NCBI GenBank assembly: GCA_009783605.1
Contig: WRDE01000014.1
Location: forward strand, 1 to 14,130
DNA from: Oscillospiraceae bacterium
GTDB lineage: Bacteria > Bacillota > Clostridia > Oscillospirales > Acutalibacteraceae
Length of the DNA: 14,130 nt
Reading direction: 5' to 3'
Shown here piece by piece: positions 1-7,100 of this stretch. The notes below the pieces were generated by a model. It was given only the letters and a program-made list of their open reading frames with translations, was not told where the DNA came from and did not search any database. Within the stretch, counting starts at the first letter, position 1. Each line of letters begins with the position of its first letter. Position numbers and translations under genes: made by a program.

Positions 1-434
1 GTGTTGAAGCCGGCGTGGTCCATGAAGATATCCTCTGAGGGCACCCCTTTGTCCAACAGATACTGCCGCATCGCGTTGACCTCGTCGTAATCCTCTTGCG
101 CGTGGTCACCGCTGACTAAGATCTTCTTCGCCTTGCCCGCGGCATACAGCTCATAGCCGTATTCCAACCGGTCCCGGACAATGGTGGTGGGGGTGCCGTC
201 GCTGTAGACGAAGGCGCCCAGCACCATCACCGCGTCGCAGACCGGCGCGTCTTCGGCCCCGCCGAGGAGGTAGGGCTTTGCGGACCCGACGATATACAGC
301 TGGATGAGGAAAAACGCCGAGACGCACAGTACGGCAGATATCCCGGCGGCCAGCAGCAGCCGTTTGAGCCGTTTGAAGCGCTTTTTCGGTTTTTCCGGGG
401 AGGATTCACCCGCTTCGATTTTGAGCTCGTCCAT
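1..434 (-). CDS. SanA/YdcF-like DUF218 membrane protein (3' part missing)
   Basis: The visible 144 codons encode a basic cytoplasmic N-terminus (about residues 1-26, rich in Lys/Arg), one membrane helix (about 27-47) and the start of an extracytoplasmic DUF218 domain. Family hallmarks are visible: VLGA at 71-74, an RDRLEYGYELYAAGKAKKIL stretch, VSGDH at 107-111, a following D-E-V-N with M-R-Q-Y-L, and DHAGFNT at the window edge, which matches the D-x-A-G-F-x-T of SanA. SanA/YdcF/ElyC proteins are envelope proteins linked to barrier function and peptidoglycan precursor metabolism in E. coli; the reaction is not firmly known. The ATG is preceded by GAGGA at 9 nt spacing, which supports this start. 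The C-terminus lies beyond the left edge. It follows the tRNA gene by 35 nt on the same strand. The family call is confident, the precise role is not. Confidence 0.88.
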   Translation of the reverse strand, partial: MDELKIEAGESSPEKPKKRFKRLKRLLLAAGISAVLCVSAFFLIQLYIVGSAKPYLLGGAEDAPVCDAVMVLGAFVYSDGTPTTIVRDRLEYGYELYAAGKAKKILVSGDHAQEDYDEVNAMRQYLLDKGVPSEDIFMDHAGFN

Positions 435-469
435 TTGTATGTTCCTCAAAAATGGGAAAAAATATTGAC

Positions 470-549
470 TGCGGCCAACAGGAATCGAACCTGCACCCTT
501 TCGGACCGGAACCTAAATCCGGCGCGTCTGCCAGTTCCGCCATGGCCGC
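470..549 (-). tRNA. tRNA-Leu, anticodon UAG
   Basis: The minus strand folds into a class II tRNA of 80 nt. The 7-bp acceptor stem is perfect (GCGGCCA with TGGCCGC) and the discriminator is A. The anticodon stem is CCGGA/TCCGG around the loop TTTAGGT, giving anticodon TAG at 513-515, which reads CUA leucine codons. A short variable arm (TCC-GAAA-GGG) is followed by a T-arm with the loop TTCGATT. The genomic 3' end is not followed by CCA, so CCA would be added enzymatically. A T-run follows the gene at 456-463 in the direction of transcription. Confidence 0.96.
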
Positions 550-556
550 GGATATA

Positions 557-592
557 TAATTGAAAATTGAAAATGGGAAATTGATAATTATT
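557..592. repeat. AT-rich short direct repeats (ATTGAAA type)
   Basis: The spacer between the small membrane gene and the tRNA carries ATTGAAA twice back to back (559-565 and 566-572), followed by the related AATTGATAATTA. It is almost free of GC, unlike the genes around it. It may supply the AT-rich promoter zone of the tRNA (a TATATA lies about 8 nt upstream of the tRNA 5' end), but no convincing -35 is visible. It could equally be a fragment of an intergenic satellite repeat. Confidence 0.35.
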
Positions 593-617
593 CGATGGCT
601 TTATGTATCATGGCATT

Positions 618-875
618 TTAATTACTCGCTGTAAATATTGTGTTATCATAAATTTTTTTGCCAAAAATGAATACCTGCGTTCCTTGAATATATCCATCTT
701 TGCCGTCCGGTCCTGTGCTGCTTTTATAGTTGTAGCGATATACCGTATATGCTATTGCCTTGAACATTCCATTGCTCTCGCCGTTTTCAAAATTCTCAAA
801 AGGAATCGGGAATAATAAGACAAGAAAAGCAAGCAGCAACACGGCAGTGATTACAAGTTTTTTATTCATCCCCAT
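618..875 (-). CDS. small single-helix membrane or secreted protein, unknown function
   Basis: This 85-residue protein has a short basic start (MGMNKK), one hydrophobic helix (about residues 7-24) and an exported tail of about 60 residues. The tail has the pattern FKAIAYTVYRYNY, then Y-I-Q-G-T-Q-V-F-I-F-G-K-K-I-Y-D-N-T. I recall this layout (a Y-K-A-I-x-Y-x-V segment, then G-T-x-x-x-x-x-G-x-x-I-Y-x-N) from small uncharacterised clostridial proteins, but I cannot assign a function. AAGGA lies 9 nt before the chosen ATG; the second ATG two codons later would have poorer spacing. It starts 24 nt after the stop of the 148-residue membrane gene, so it is probably translated from the same operon mRNA. 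Lipoprotein status is excluded because no lipobox Cys is present. Confidence 0.75.
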   Translation of the reverse strand: MGMNKKLVITAVLLLAFLVLLFPIPFENFENGESNGMFKAIAYTVYRYNYKSSTGPDGKDGYIQGTQVFIFGKKIYDNTIFTASN

Positions 876-899
876 ATATTCCCATCCTTTTTCATCCCT

Positions 900-1346
900 T
901 TATATTTTACATATATCATCCATCAACGACAACACCCGTTCGGGTTTTCCTTTCGCCAATTTAGTCAGCAATATCCCTGTTGTCAGCATCAACCCCGTAA
1001 TGATTATCCCAAGAAGTTCCGATGCTAAAAGTGATGTTATAAACCCAAAGAGCACACCTGAAAACCAGACAGTCAAAAAGATATACACAGGTAAAAACAT
1101 CCGCAGGGTCGCCGTAATGCTGACCCCGGTCGGCGTCTGTTCTGCTTTTGCGAATAAAACGCGGATAAATGAATTGCGGATATGCGGTCGGTGATAATAC
1201 AGCATAAACCGATTTTTTGATTTTCTACGCAACACACAGCATTCATCCGCATAATCGATAAACAATTTGCACGGATAAGTGGCGTCGCACAATTTTTCAA
1301 AAAAAGAATGGATCTCGCCGTCGTATTCCCACGTGTACCTTTTCAT
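900..1346 (-). CDS. two-helix membrane protein, unknown function
   Basis: The 148-residue product has a soluble N-terminal half with several Cys (C20, C26, C36, C37) and a basic R-R-K-S-K-N-R segment. Two membrane helices follow at about 83-105 and 108-130, then a short cytoplasmic tail. The stretch leading into the first helix (PTGVSITATLRMFLPVYIFL, then VWFSGVLFG) resembles uncharacterised Firmicute membrane proteins in which a T-x-I-x-G/A strand precedes a WF-containing helix. No enzymatic motif is visible. A GAGGG sits only 3-4 nt before the ATG, which is a short spacing. The gene begins 14 nt after the nitroreductase stop codon and is followed 24 nt on by the small membrane gene, so all three form an operon. 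The function is not recognised. Confidence 0.75.
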   Translation of the reverse strand: MKRYTWEYDGEIHSFFEKLCDATYPCKLFIDYADECCVLRRKSKNRFMLYYHRPHIRNSFIRVLFAKAEQTPTGVSITATLRMFLPVYIFLTVWFSGVLFGFITSLLASELLGIIITGLMLTTGILLTKLAKGKPERVLSLMDDICKI

Positions 1347-1360
1347 ATTCCCTCTGCTTT

Positions 1361-1861
1361 TTACAAATACGTCACCTTCCCCGTCTCAAAAAACCCCCGC
1401 CGCTCCGGCGCTTCATCCGGCAGGCCGACCGCGATGACGCAAAACGGGATTTTGGGCGCGGTGATGCTGAACAGCTCCGCGATCGACGCCATCCGGTCAG
1501 TTCTGGGATAGACGCCGCACCAGCAGGTGCCCAGACCCAGCGCTGCCGCTTGCAGCAGGATATTCTGGGTTGCCGCGCCGCAGTCCTGGGGAAAATATCC
1601 CTCCGGCCGCCCCTGCTGCGGCAGCGCGACCACGATGATGGCGGCGGTTGCCGTCGCGCACATCTTGGCGTTGGGATGGATTGCCGCGATCTTATCCAAC
1701 AGCGCCCGGTCGGTGACCGCGATAAACTCCCACGGGCGGGAATTGCAGGCCGACGGCGCCAGCATGGCGGCGGTCAGCAGTTGGTCTAACTGTTCACGGG
1801 TGACCGGTTTGTCTGGCTGGAACCGGCGGATACTGCGCCGGTTTTGGATGATGTCGGTCAT
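1361..1861 (-). CDS. nitroreductase family FMN-dependent oxidoreductase
   Basis: This 166-residue protein has the family layout throughout. MTDIIQNRRSIRRF opens the FMN phosphate-binding region. PSACNSRPWEF is the conserved segment near the flavin. QNILLQAAALGLGTCWCGVY forms the core helix and following turn. A C-terminal VIAVGLPDEAPERR strand/loop is also present. Family members are usually dimers that use NAD(P)H and FMN to reduce nitro compounds, quinones or flavins; the physiological substrate cannot be told from sequence. An ATG 11 codons upstream (1894) is in frame, but it lies inside the palindrome at the predicted transcript start. The chosen ATG has AAAGGGG 11 nt upstream and matches the usual family N-terminus. 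It is the first gene of an operon with two small membrane proteins. Confidence 0.93.
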   Translation of the reverse strand: MTDIIQNRRSIRRFQPDKPVTREQLDQLLTAAMLAPSACNSRPWEFIAVTDRALLDKIAAIHPNAKMCATATAAIIVVALPQQGRPEGYFPQDCGAATQNILLQAAALGLGTCWCGVYPRTDRMASIAELFSITAPKIPFCVIAVGLPDEAPERRGFFETGKVTYL

Positions 1862-1892
1862 GGGTATACATTCCCCTTTCCATAAATACATC

Positions 1893-1922
1893 AAAGGCAG
1901 TATACCACAGCATACCGCCTTT
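1893..1922. repeat. 30-nt inverted repeat between nagB and the nitroreductase
   Basis: Two 13-nt arms (AAAGGCAGTATAC and its near reverse complement GCATACCGCCTTT) flank a 4-nt loop. The two mismatches become G-U pairs in the minus-strand RNA, so that transcript would fold into a full 13-bp hairpin. It covers the predicted -10 of the nitroreductase promoter, as an operator would. It could also act as a 3' hairpin for nagB, whose stop lies about 50 nt upstream, but no good T-tract follows on either strand. Confidence 0.6.
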
Positions 1923-1928
1923 GAGCAA
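1899..1928 (-). promoter_or_regulatory. predicted promoter of the nitroreductase operon
   Basis: On the minus strand TTGCTC (1923-1928) and TATACT (1899-1904) are separated by 18 nt, which is compatible with a vegetative sigma factor. Transcription would begin near 1892, about 30 nt before the nitroreductase ATG. The 13-bp-arm palindrome at 1893-1922 occupies the spacer and -10, which suggests repression by a dimeric regulator. Predicted by eye only. Confidence 0.45.
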
Positions 1929-1947
1929 GAAAAATTTAATTACTTGG

Positions 1948-1973
1948 TAATTCCGCATTCATAATTCCGAATT
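1948..1973. repeat. short direct repeat TAATTCCG
   Basis: TAATTCCGCATTC (1948-1960) and TAATTCCGAATT (1962-1973) stand next to each other just past the nagB stop codon. They could be part of a dispersed intergenic element or chance in AT-rich DNA. No function is inferred. Confidence 0.3.
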
Positions 1974-2698
1974 TACAGCAGGCTCGCCGCGTCCGCGTCT
2001 AACAGCACCGTGACATCCGGGTGGAATTGCAGCGCCGAGGCGGGGCAGAAGGGGGACGGATCGTCTTTTATCATCTTTTTCACCGCTTCGGCCTTGCCCT
2101 TGCCGGTGGCCACCAATACGATGGAGCGGACCTTCAGGATGGTGCCGATGCCCATCGACACGGCGTAGCGCGGCACCTCGTCGGCGGAGGCGAAGAAGCG
2201 CTTGTTGGCCTCGATGGTGCTCTCGGTCAGCGTCACCTTGTGGGTGATCTGCGGGAAGACGTCGCAGGGCTCGTTGAAGCCGATATGGCCGTTGTGGCCG
2301 ATGCCGAGGATCTGCAGGTCGATACCGCCGGCGGCGTCGATGGCCGCGTCATAGGCGACGCCCTCGGCGTCGAAATCCGCCGCCAGCCCGTTGGGGACAT
2401 GGATGCGGTCATGGGGGACGTTGAGGTGATCGAACAGGTTTTGCATCATGAAATACCGGTAGCCCTGGTCATGGTCGGGGGCCAGCCCGCAGTATTCGTC
2501 GAGGTTGAAGGTGGTGACGCCGGCAAAATCCACGATACCGGCCTTATAGGCGTCGATCATGCCCTGATAGGTCGGAATCGGGCTGGAGCCGGTGGCGAAG
2601 CCCAGCACGCTGTCGGGCTTGCGCAGCGTCTGGCTGACGAAAAGAGAGGCGGCGGCTTTGCCGATCGCGTCGGCGTCCTTGAGAATGTGACAGATCAT
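1973..2698 (-). CDS. nagB: glucosamine-6-phosphate deaminase
   Basis: The 241-residue protein converts glucosamine 6-phosphate to fructose 6-phosphate plus ammonia, feeding amino sugars into glycolysis. Visible motifs are the phosphate-binding ATGSSPIPTY (35-44), the catalytic base region NLDEYCGL (D67), the active-site segment GIGHNGHIGFNEP with catalytic H138 and E143, and a C-terminal TGKGKAEAV phosphate loop. Asn136 replaces the Asp of E. coli NagB, as I recall for other Gram-positive short-form enzymes. The length matches the single-domain form of about 240 residues, which lacks the allosteric tail of the E. coli enzyme. A strong AGGAGG precedes the ATG. It has its own promoter and stands between the nitroreductase operon and the dockerin genes. 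The link to glycan use is inferred from context. Confidence 0.96.
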   Translation of the reverse strand: MICHILKDADAIGKAAASLFVSQTLRKPDSVLGFATGSSPIPTYQGMIDAYKAGIVDFAGVTTFNLDEYCGLAPDHDQGYRYFMMQNLFDHLNVPHDRIHVPNGLAADFDAEGVAYDAAIDAAGGIDLQILGIGHNGHIGFNEPCDVFPQITHKVTLTESTIEANKRFFASADEVPRYAVSMGIGTILKVRSIVLVATGKGKAEAVKKMIKDDPSPFCPASALQFHPDVTVLLDADAASLL

Positions 2699-2740
2699 GG
2701 TATTTTCCTCCTGTTATGTTAAATAAATTTTTGCTTTCTT

Positions 2741-2769
2741 ATTTTACTCCCCCGCGGCGGGAATTGCAA
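2741..2769 (-). promoter_or_regulatory. predicted nagB promoter
   Basis: On the minus strand TTGCAA (2764-2769) and TAAAAT (2741-2746) are spaced exactly 17 nt apart, about 45 nt upstream of the nagB ATG. The spacer contains the GC-rich palindrome CCCG-CGG-CGGG (2751-2761), which could be a protein-binding site. No classic intrinsic terminator for the upstream dockerin operon was seen between 2770 and 2836. Confidence 0.5.
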
Positions 2770-2836
2770 TTGACCAGCATAAAAATATTTTTGACGATAT
2801 TCGATATGTATTTGTCTATATTCGCCAAAAGATCTG

Positions 2837-4036
2837 CTAATCCACTATTTGCCATTCGGTTCCGTCGGTTTTGATGCGGCAGTCATAATATAGAATATCA
2901 ACAAATTCATCACCTTCATAAATAACATCCCGGGCATAATAATATATCCAATCGCCGACCACATTGAGCATATCGCTATCACCGCCGCATAACTGTTGTC
3001 GGCCGGTTCCGTCGGTTTTCATGCGATATATACCATTAACGCCGGAATAATAAATCCGGTCGCCGGTAACATTGCATTGGAAAGCCAATTCATCGCTTAT
3101 CATTTGCCTGCCGGACCCGTCGGGTTTTATCCGATAAATGTTTTTATCGTCATTCCAATTTTCATAATAAATCCAATCATCAAAAGCATGGATTTTCATC
3201 GGCTCATCGTCGCATAATTTTTCACTGCCGCTGCCATCGGTTTTCATACGATATAATTTATTATGGTCAGCTTGATTATTAAAATATATCCAGCCGCCGG
3301 CAATGCTAAAATCAAATACCTGTCGGGCGCTCAGTCTTTTCCGACCGCCGCCGTCTGTCTTCATACGATATAAACCAAAACCACTGCCGTTAATATAATA
3401 AATCCAGCCGCCGGTAACCACAATATTCATTGCCGGATCATCGCTTAACCGTTCCTTTCCGCTGCCGTCGGTTTTCATGCGGCATAAACCGGCAAATTCA
3501 TCGCCCCAGCTGCGGAAATAAAGCCATTCGCCGACGACATTAAGGAAAGATGCCTGATCGTCGGAGATTTTTTCTTTACCGCTGTCGTCGGTTTTGATGC
3601 GGTATATGCCGTCGTCATCGTTATAACCGGTGATATAATAAATCCAATCCCCCTGAATTGCAGCAAATCCGCTATTGGCAATATTCCCCGCCGTGTTGCC
3701 CGCCGCGTTGACCGGATACGGCCATGCGGCGTCCGGGAAGCCTCCCCCCTTGTCCACTAAATATTGCAGGATCAGCCGGGCGCAGGAGATGGATATCCCC
3801 TGACCGTCCACATTGGCGGCCATCATCTGCCGGTCGGTGAGGGCGGTTTTTTCGACTAAAAATTGCAGCAGCATCCGGGCGTCGCCGATATCGACCGTGC
3901 CGTTTTGGTTGATGTCACCGGGCGTGAAGGAGATGTCGTCCTCCTGTGCCAGTACCGGTGCCGCGCTGAAAACGCCGCCGCATAGCGCGAACGCCAGAAT
4001 GAGACAGAATATAGCACGCAGCCGTCTTTTTAACAT
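2837..4036 (-). CDS. secreted dockerin protein with seven-repeat DUF5050-type beta-propeller
   Basis: The 399-residue protein starts with a signal peptide (about 1-30, cut near VLA-QED). A dockerin-like pair of EF-hand repeats follows (about 40-97). The first calcium loop (D-I-N-Q-N-G-T-V-D) is complete; the second (N-V-D-G-Q-G-I-S-I-S) has lost an acidic ligand. The rest is seven repeats of about 39 residues with the core G-x-W-I-Y-Y ... I/L-Y-R-M-K-T-D-G-S-G, as in DUF5050 proteins, predicted to form a beta-propeller. It has no catalytic motif, so it more likely binds something, such as glycan, protein or cell wall. An AGGCGG lies upstream of the ATG at a slightly long spacing. It begins 65 nt after the GH2 gene, with no terminator seen between, so cotranscription is likely. 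Dockerin type and partner are unknown; dockerin-like modules also occur in species without cellulosomes. Confidence 0.85.
   Translation of the reverse strand: MLKRRLRAIFCLILAFALCGGVFSAAPVLAQEDDISFTPGDINQNGTVDIGDARMLLQFLVEKTALTDRQMMAANVDGQGISISCARLILQYLVDKGGGFPDAAWPYPVNAAGNTAGNIANSGFAAIQGDWIYYITGYNDDDGIYRIKTDDSGKEKISDDQASFLNVVGEWLYFRSWGDEFAGLCRMKTDGSGKERLSDDPAMNIVVTGGWIYYINGSGFGLYRMKTDGGGRKRLSARQVFDFSIAGGWIYFNNQADHNKLYRMKTDGSGSEKLCDDEPMKIHAFDDWIYYENWNDDKNIYRIKPDGSGRQMISDELAFQCNVTGDRIYYSGVNGIYRMKTDGTGRQQLCGGDSDMLNVVGDWIYYYARDVIYEGDEFVDILYYDCRIKTDGTEWQIVD
2866..3608 (-). repeat. seven DNA-level repeats encoding propeller blades
   Basis: A motif close to GTCGGTTTTCATGCGATATA (the complement of the coding strand for Y-R-M-K-T-D) occurs seven times, beginning near 2866, 3010, 3117, 3235, 3352, 3465 and 3583. 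Most intervals are 107-118 nt, that is 36-39 codons; the first interval is longer because the last blade carries an insertion. Nucleotide similarity between copies is still high, suggesting expansion by duplication or gene conversion. Confidence 0.75.
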
Positions 4037-4101
4037 GATGTTTGTCCGCCTTTCATGTGGTACTTATATGTGGATATATAAGAACAATTCGCAACTGAGC
4101 T

Positions 4102-7100
4102 CTACGCCGTCCCCTGCGGAAATTCCGTGATCTTCCCTACCAAATATTGCAGCATCAGCCGGGCGTCGGAGATGGTGACATTGCCGTCGCCGTCCACGTC
4201 GGCGGCGTCCTGCTGTTCTTTGGTCAGCGCGGCCTTGCCGACGAGGTGCTGCAACACTAACCGGGCGTCGGTTATGCTGACGTCGCCGCTGCCGTTGACG
4301 TCGCCGAGGATAAAGGCATATTCCTGTTCCTCCTCCGGCGGGTCGGTGGGGTCGAACACGAATCCGTTGAACACGAAACCGCTTTTGAAGACGAAATACA
4401 GGTCATATGCTCCGGTCAGCCCCTCCAGCGGGAAGGTCCGGGTCTGGAAGTTGTGCCAGCCGCCGGTGGAGGCGAAAGCGAGGGTGGCCAGCAGCGGCCC
4501 GTCGGGGGCGCCGTCATGCACTTCAATATTGGTGGGGGCGCTGTTCCCCAGTCCGCCGGTAATCTTGATATTCACCGAGGGGTTATCCTTGAAATCCAGC
4601 GCCCTGAATCCGCACCAGTCGCCGGCGAAGATGCTGCCGATACTCCGGTCGTTGTCGGCGCCTTCGAGGCCGAAAACCTTGCTGCCGAAGTCGTAGTCCC
4701 GCGCTTTTATTGTCTTATAAGCGCTTATCGTCTTGTCCCGGAGCCCGGCTGCGGTGAAGGTCATCAGGGTATAGGCCTGCGGCCATTGGCTGCCGCTGTT
4801 CCGGCCGGCGGCGCAGAGGGTGAACTGGCCGTTATACCGGGCGGAAACGGTGACGGTGCCGTCGGCGTTTTTGTTGAGCTTGCCGATGTCGGAGATATTG
4901 ATGCCGTGCTCGTCCCGGATACTCCAGTCGATGTTGGTGTAGCTGGCGCCGGCCGGGAGGATCGCGGCCCTGACCTTGGCGGAGTTGAGACCGTTGATGG
5001 CGGTTTGGCCGTTTGTCAGTGACAGCGTGACTTTGCGGGCGGGGACTTCTTGAGAAAACAACCAGGGTTCAGTGCATAACATACCCTCGCTAAAGACGCC
5101 GGAGCCGTCTTTAGCGGTCGCCCGTACCGTCACCTCACCGCCGTTGTCTACCGTCAATAAACCGTTTTTATCAATATGATTGATAACGGACATACTGGAA
5201 ACCGACCAATCCACTTCTTTAACAAGAGCGCCGGCAGGGGCCACCTCCGCCGAATATTGAAACTGGCCGGACGGCGTTTGTTTCATGGATACGGTAATCC
5301 CGGTTACCGCGGTAAAAGCGGCCTGATTCGAGATGCTGACCGTCAGCTCGGCGGATTCACCCGATCCGTCCAATGCCGCGGCGATGACCTTGACCGTGCC
5401 GTTTCTAAGCGCTTTCAACACGCCGTTTTGGTCGATATACGCTTTATCGGTAGCCGTCCCGTCGGCGTTGACGACCGACCAGTCCAGCTTTTGATAATTC
5501 GCGTCAACCGGCGACACCGCCGCCTGTATTTTCAATCTGCCTTTGTCCGCCGTAATGGCGGTTGAGCCGTCGATAGCGGAAAGGGTGATCCCGGCGACCA
5601 TTTGATAACGCCCCGCAAAAAAGCTAACGCTGGCCGGTTCCAAACCGGGTGAATCGGCCATGACGGTGATCTCCCCTAAATTGCCGTCGTTTTGTATGAT
5701 TGCCATCAGCTTGCCGCTGAAAGCCTTGCATAAAGGTGTCTGATACGATCTAAAGTCGGTCGAGTCGCCGTTGTCCACGCCGACCAGCTTACCCGCGCCG
5801 GATACCGAAATCAATACACGGTTCCGGGCGTTCGGCACAAAATTCCCGTCCTTATCCAGCACTGACACCTCCACGAACATCAAATCCTTGCCGTCGGCGG
5901 TCATTTGGTGACGATCGGGGGTCAGCTTCAGCTGCGTCCCGTCGCCGCAGGAGGAAATTCTGTCGGTGGCGACGGCATTGCCGGTGGCGTTATACGCCGT
6001 GACCTCCAGCGTCCCCTTTTGATACGGCACCAACCACTCGGCATGCAGCACATCGCCCGTCAAATCCATTTTTTGCTTGCTCAGTAAAGAACCATTCAAA
6101 TACAGCTCCATACTGTCGGCGTTGGAATAGGCCCAGACCGGGACGATATCGCCCTCGTTCCAGTCCCAATGGGGCAGCAGGTGGACCATCGGCTTGTCGG
6201 TCCAGATGCTCTGGTAGAAATAGTAGATATCTTTCGGGATGCCGGCGGTGTCGACGATGCCGAAGTAGGCGTTTTTGGTGCTGTAGGGGATCGGCTCGCC
6301 GATATAGTCAAACCCGGTCCAGACGAACTGGCCGAGGACATACGGGCGGTCCCGGTCCCATTTCCAGGCCTGCTCCGCCGAATCGCCCCAGGGGACCACG
6401 CTGTTGTCGTAGGAGGAGCACTGCTGGTCGAAATAGGTGAGGATATTTTTGTCGGTCGGCAGGTGGTAGACGCCGCGGCTGCGGACGGCGGAGGCGGATT
6501 CGGCGGCGTACAGCGCCATGTCGGGGTATTTGATATGGTGCTCGTCATACAGCTCCTCGATGTAGTTATACCCGGCCGAACCCAGACTGCGGCCGATGGT
6601 GATGGCGTTGCTGTTGGCCATATAGTTGGAGCCGATGGTCAGCTTGGCGTTGCGGTTGGGATCCTCCTCCAGCACATACCCTTTCAGCCGGTTGGCGGTG
6701 GCGACGCCGTCGGTGCGCTGGGTGTCGGTGACCTCGTTGCCGATGCTCCACATGATGACACAGGGGTGGTTGCGATCCCGGCGGACCCAGGCCCGGGCGT
6801 CCAGCTCGCTCCATTCGGTGAAAAACCGATGGTAATCGTTGGAGTTTTTGGCGTCCGCCCACATGTCGAAGGCCTCGTCGATCACCAAAATGCCCATCCG
6901 GTCGCAGAGTTCCAGCAGTTCGGGGGCCGGCGGATTGTGGGAGGTCCGGATGGCGTTGGCGCCCATCTCCTGCATGATCTCCAACTGCCGCTCCAGCGCC
7001 CGGACATTGATGGCCGAACCCAGCGCGCCCAAGTCGTGGTGCATATTGACGCCGTGCAGCTTCATATATTTCCCGTTGAGGAAGAAGCCCTCCTGGGGTT

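Noticed and set aside
1862..1894. nitroreductase start at 1894
   Set aside because: It would lie within the palindrome at the predicted transcript start and adds 11 residues not typical of the family.
2021..2722. 233-codon open frame on the plus strand opposite nagB
   Set aside because: It is a shadow of a clearly functional nagB with intact active-site motifs.
2866..3608. CRISPR-like array, because of regular 110-nt repeats
   Set aside because: The repeats are degenerate, too far apart, and in frame with a propeller protein, so they are coding repeats.
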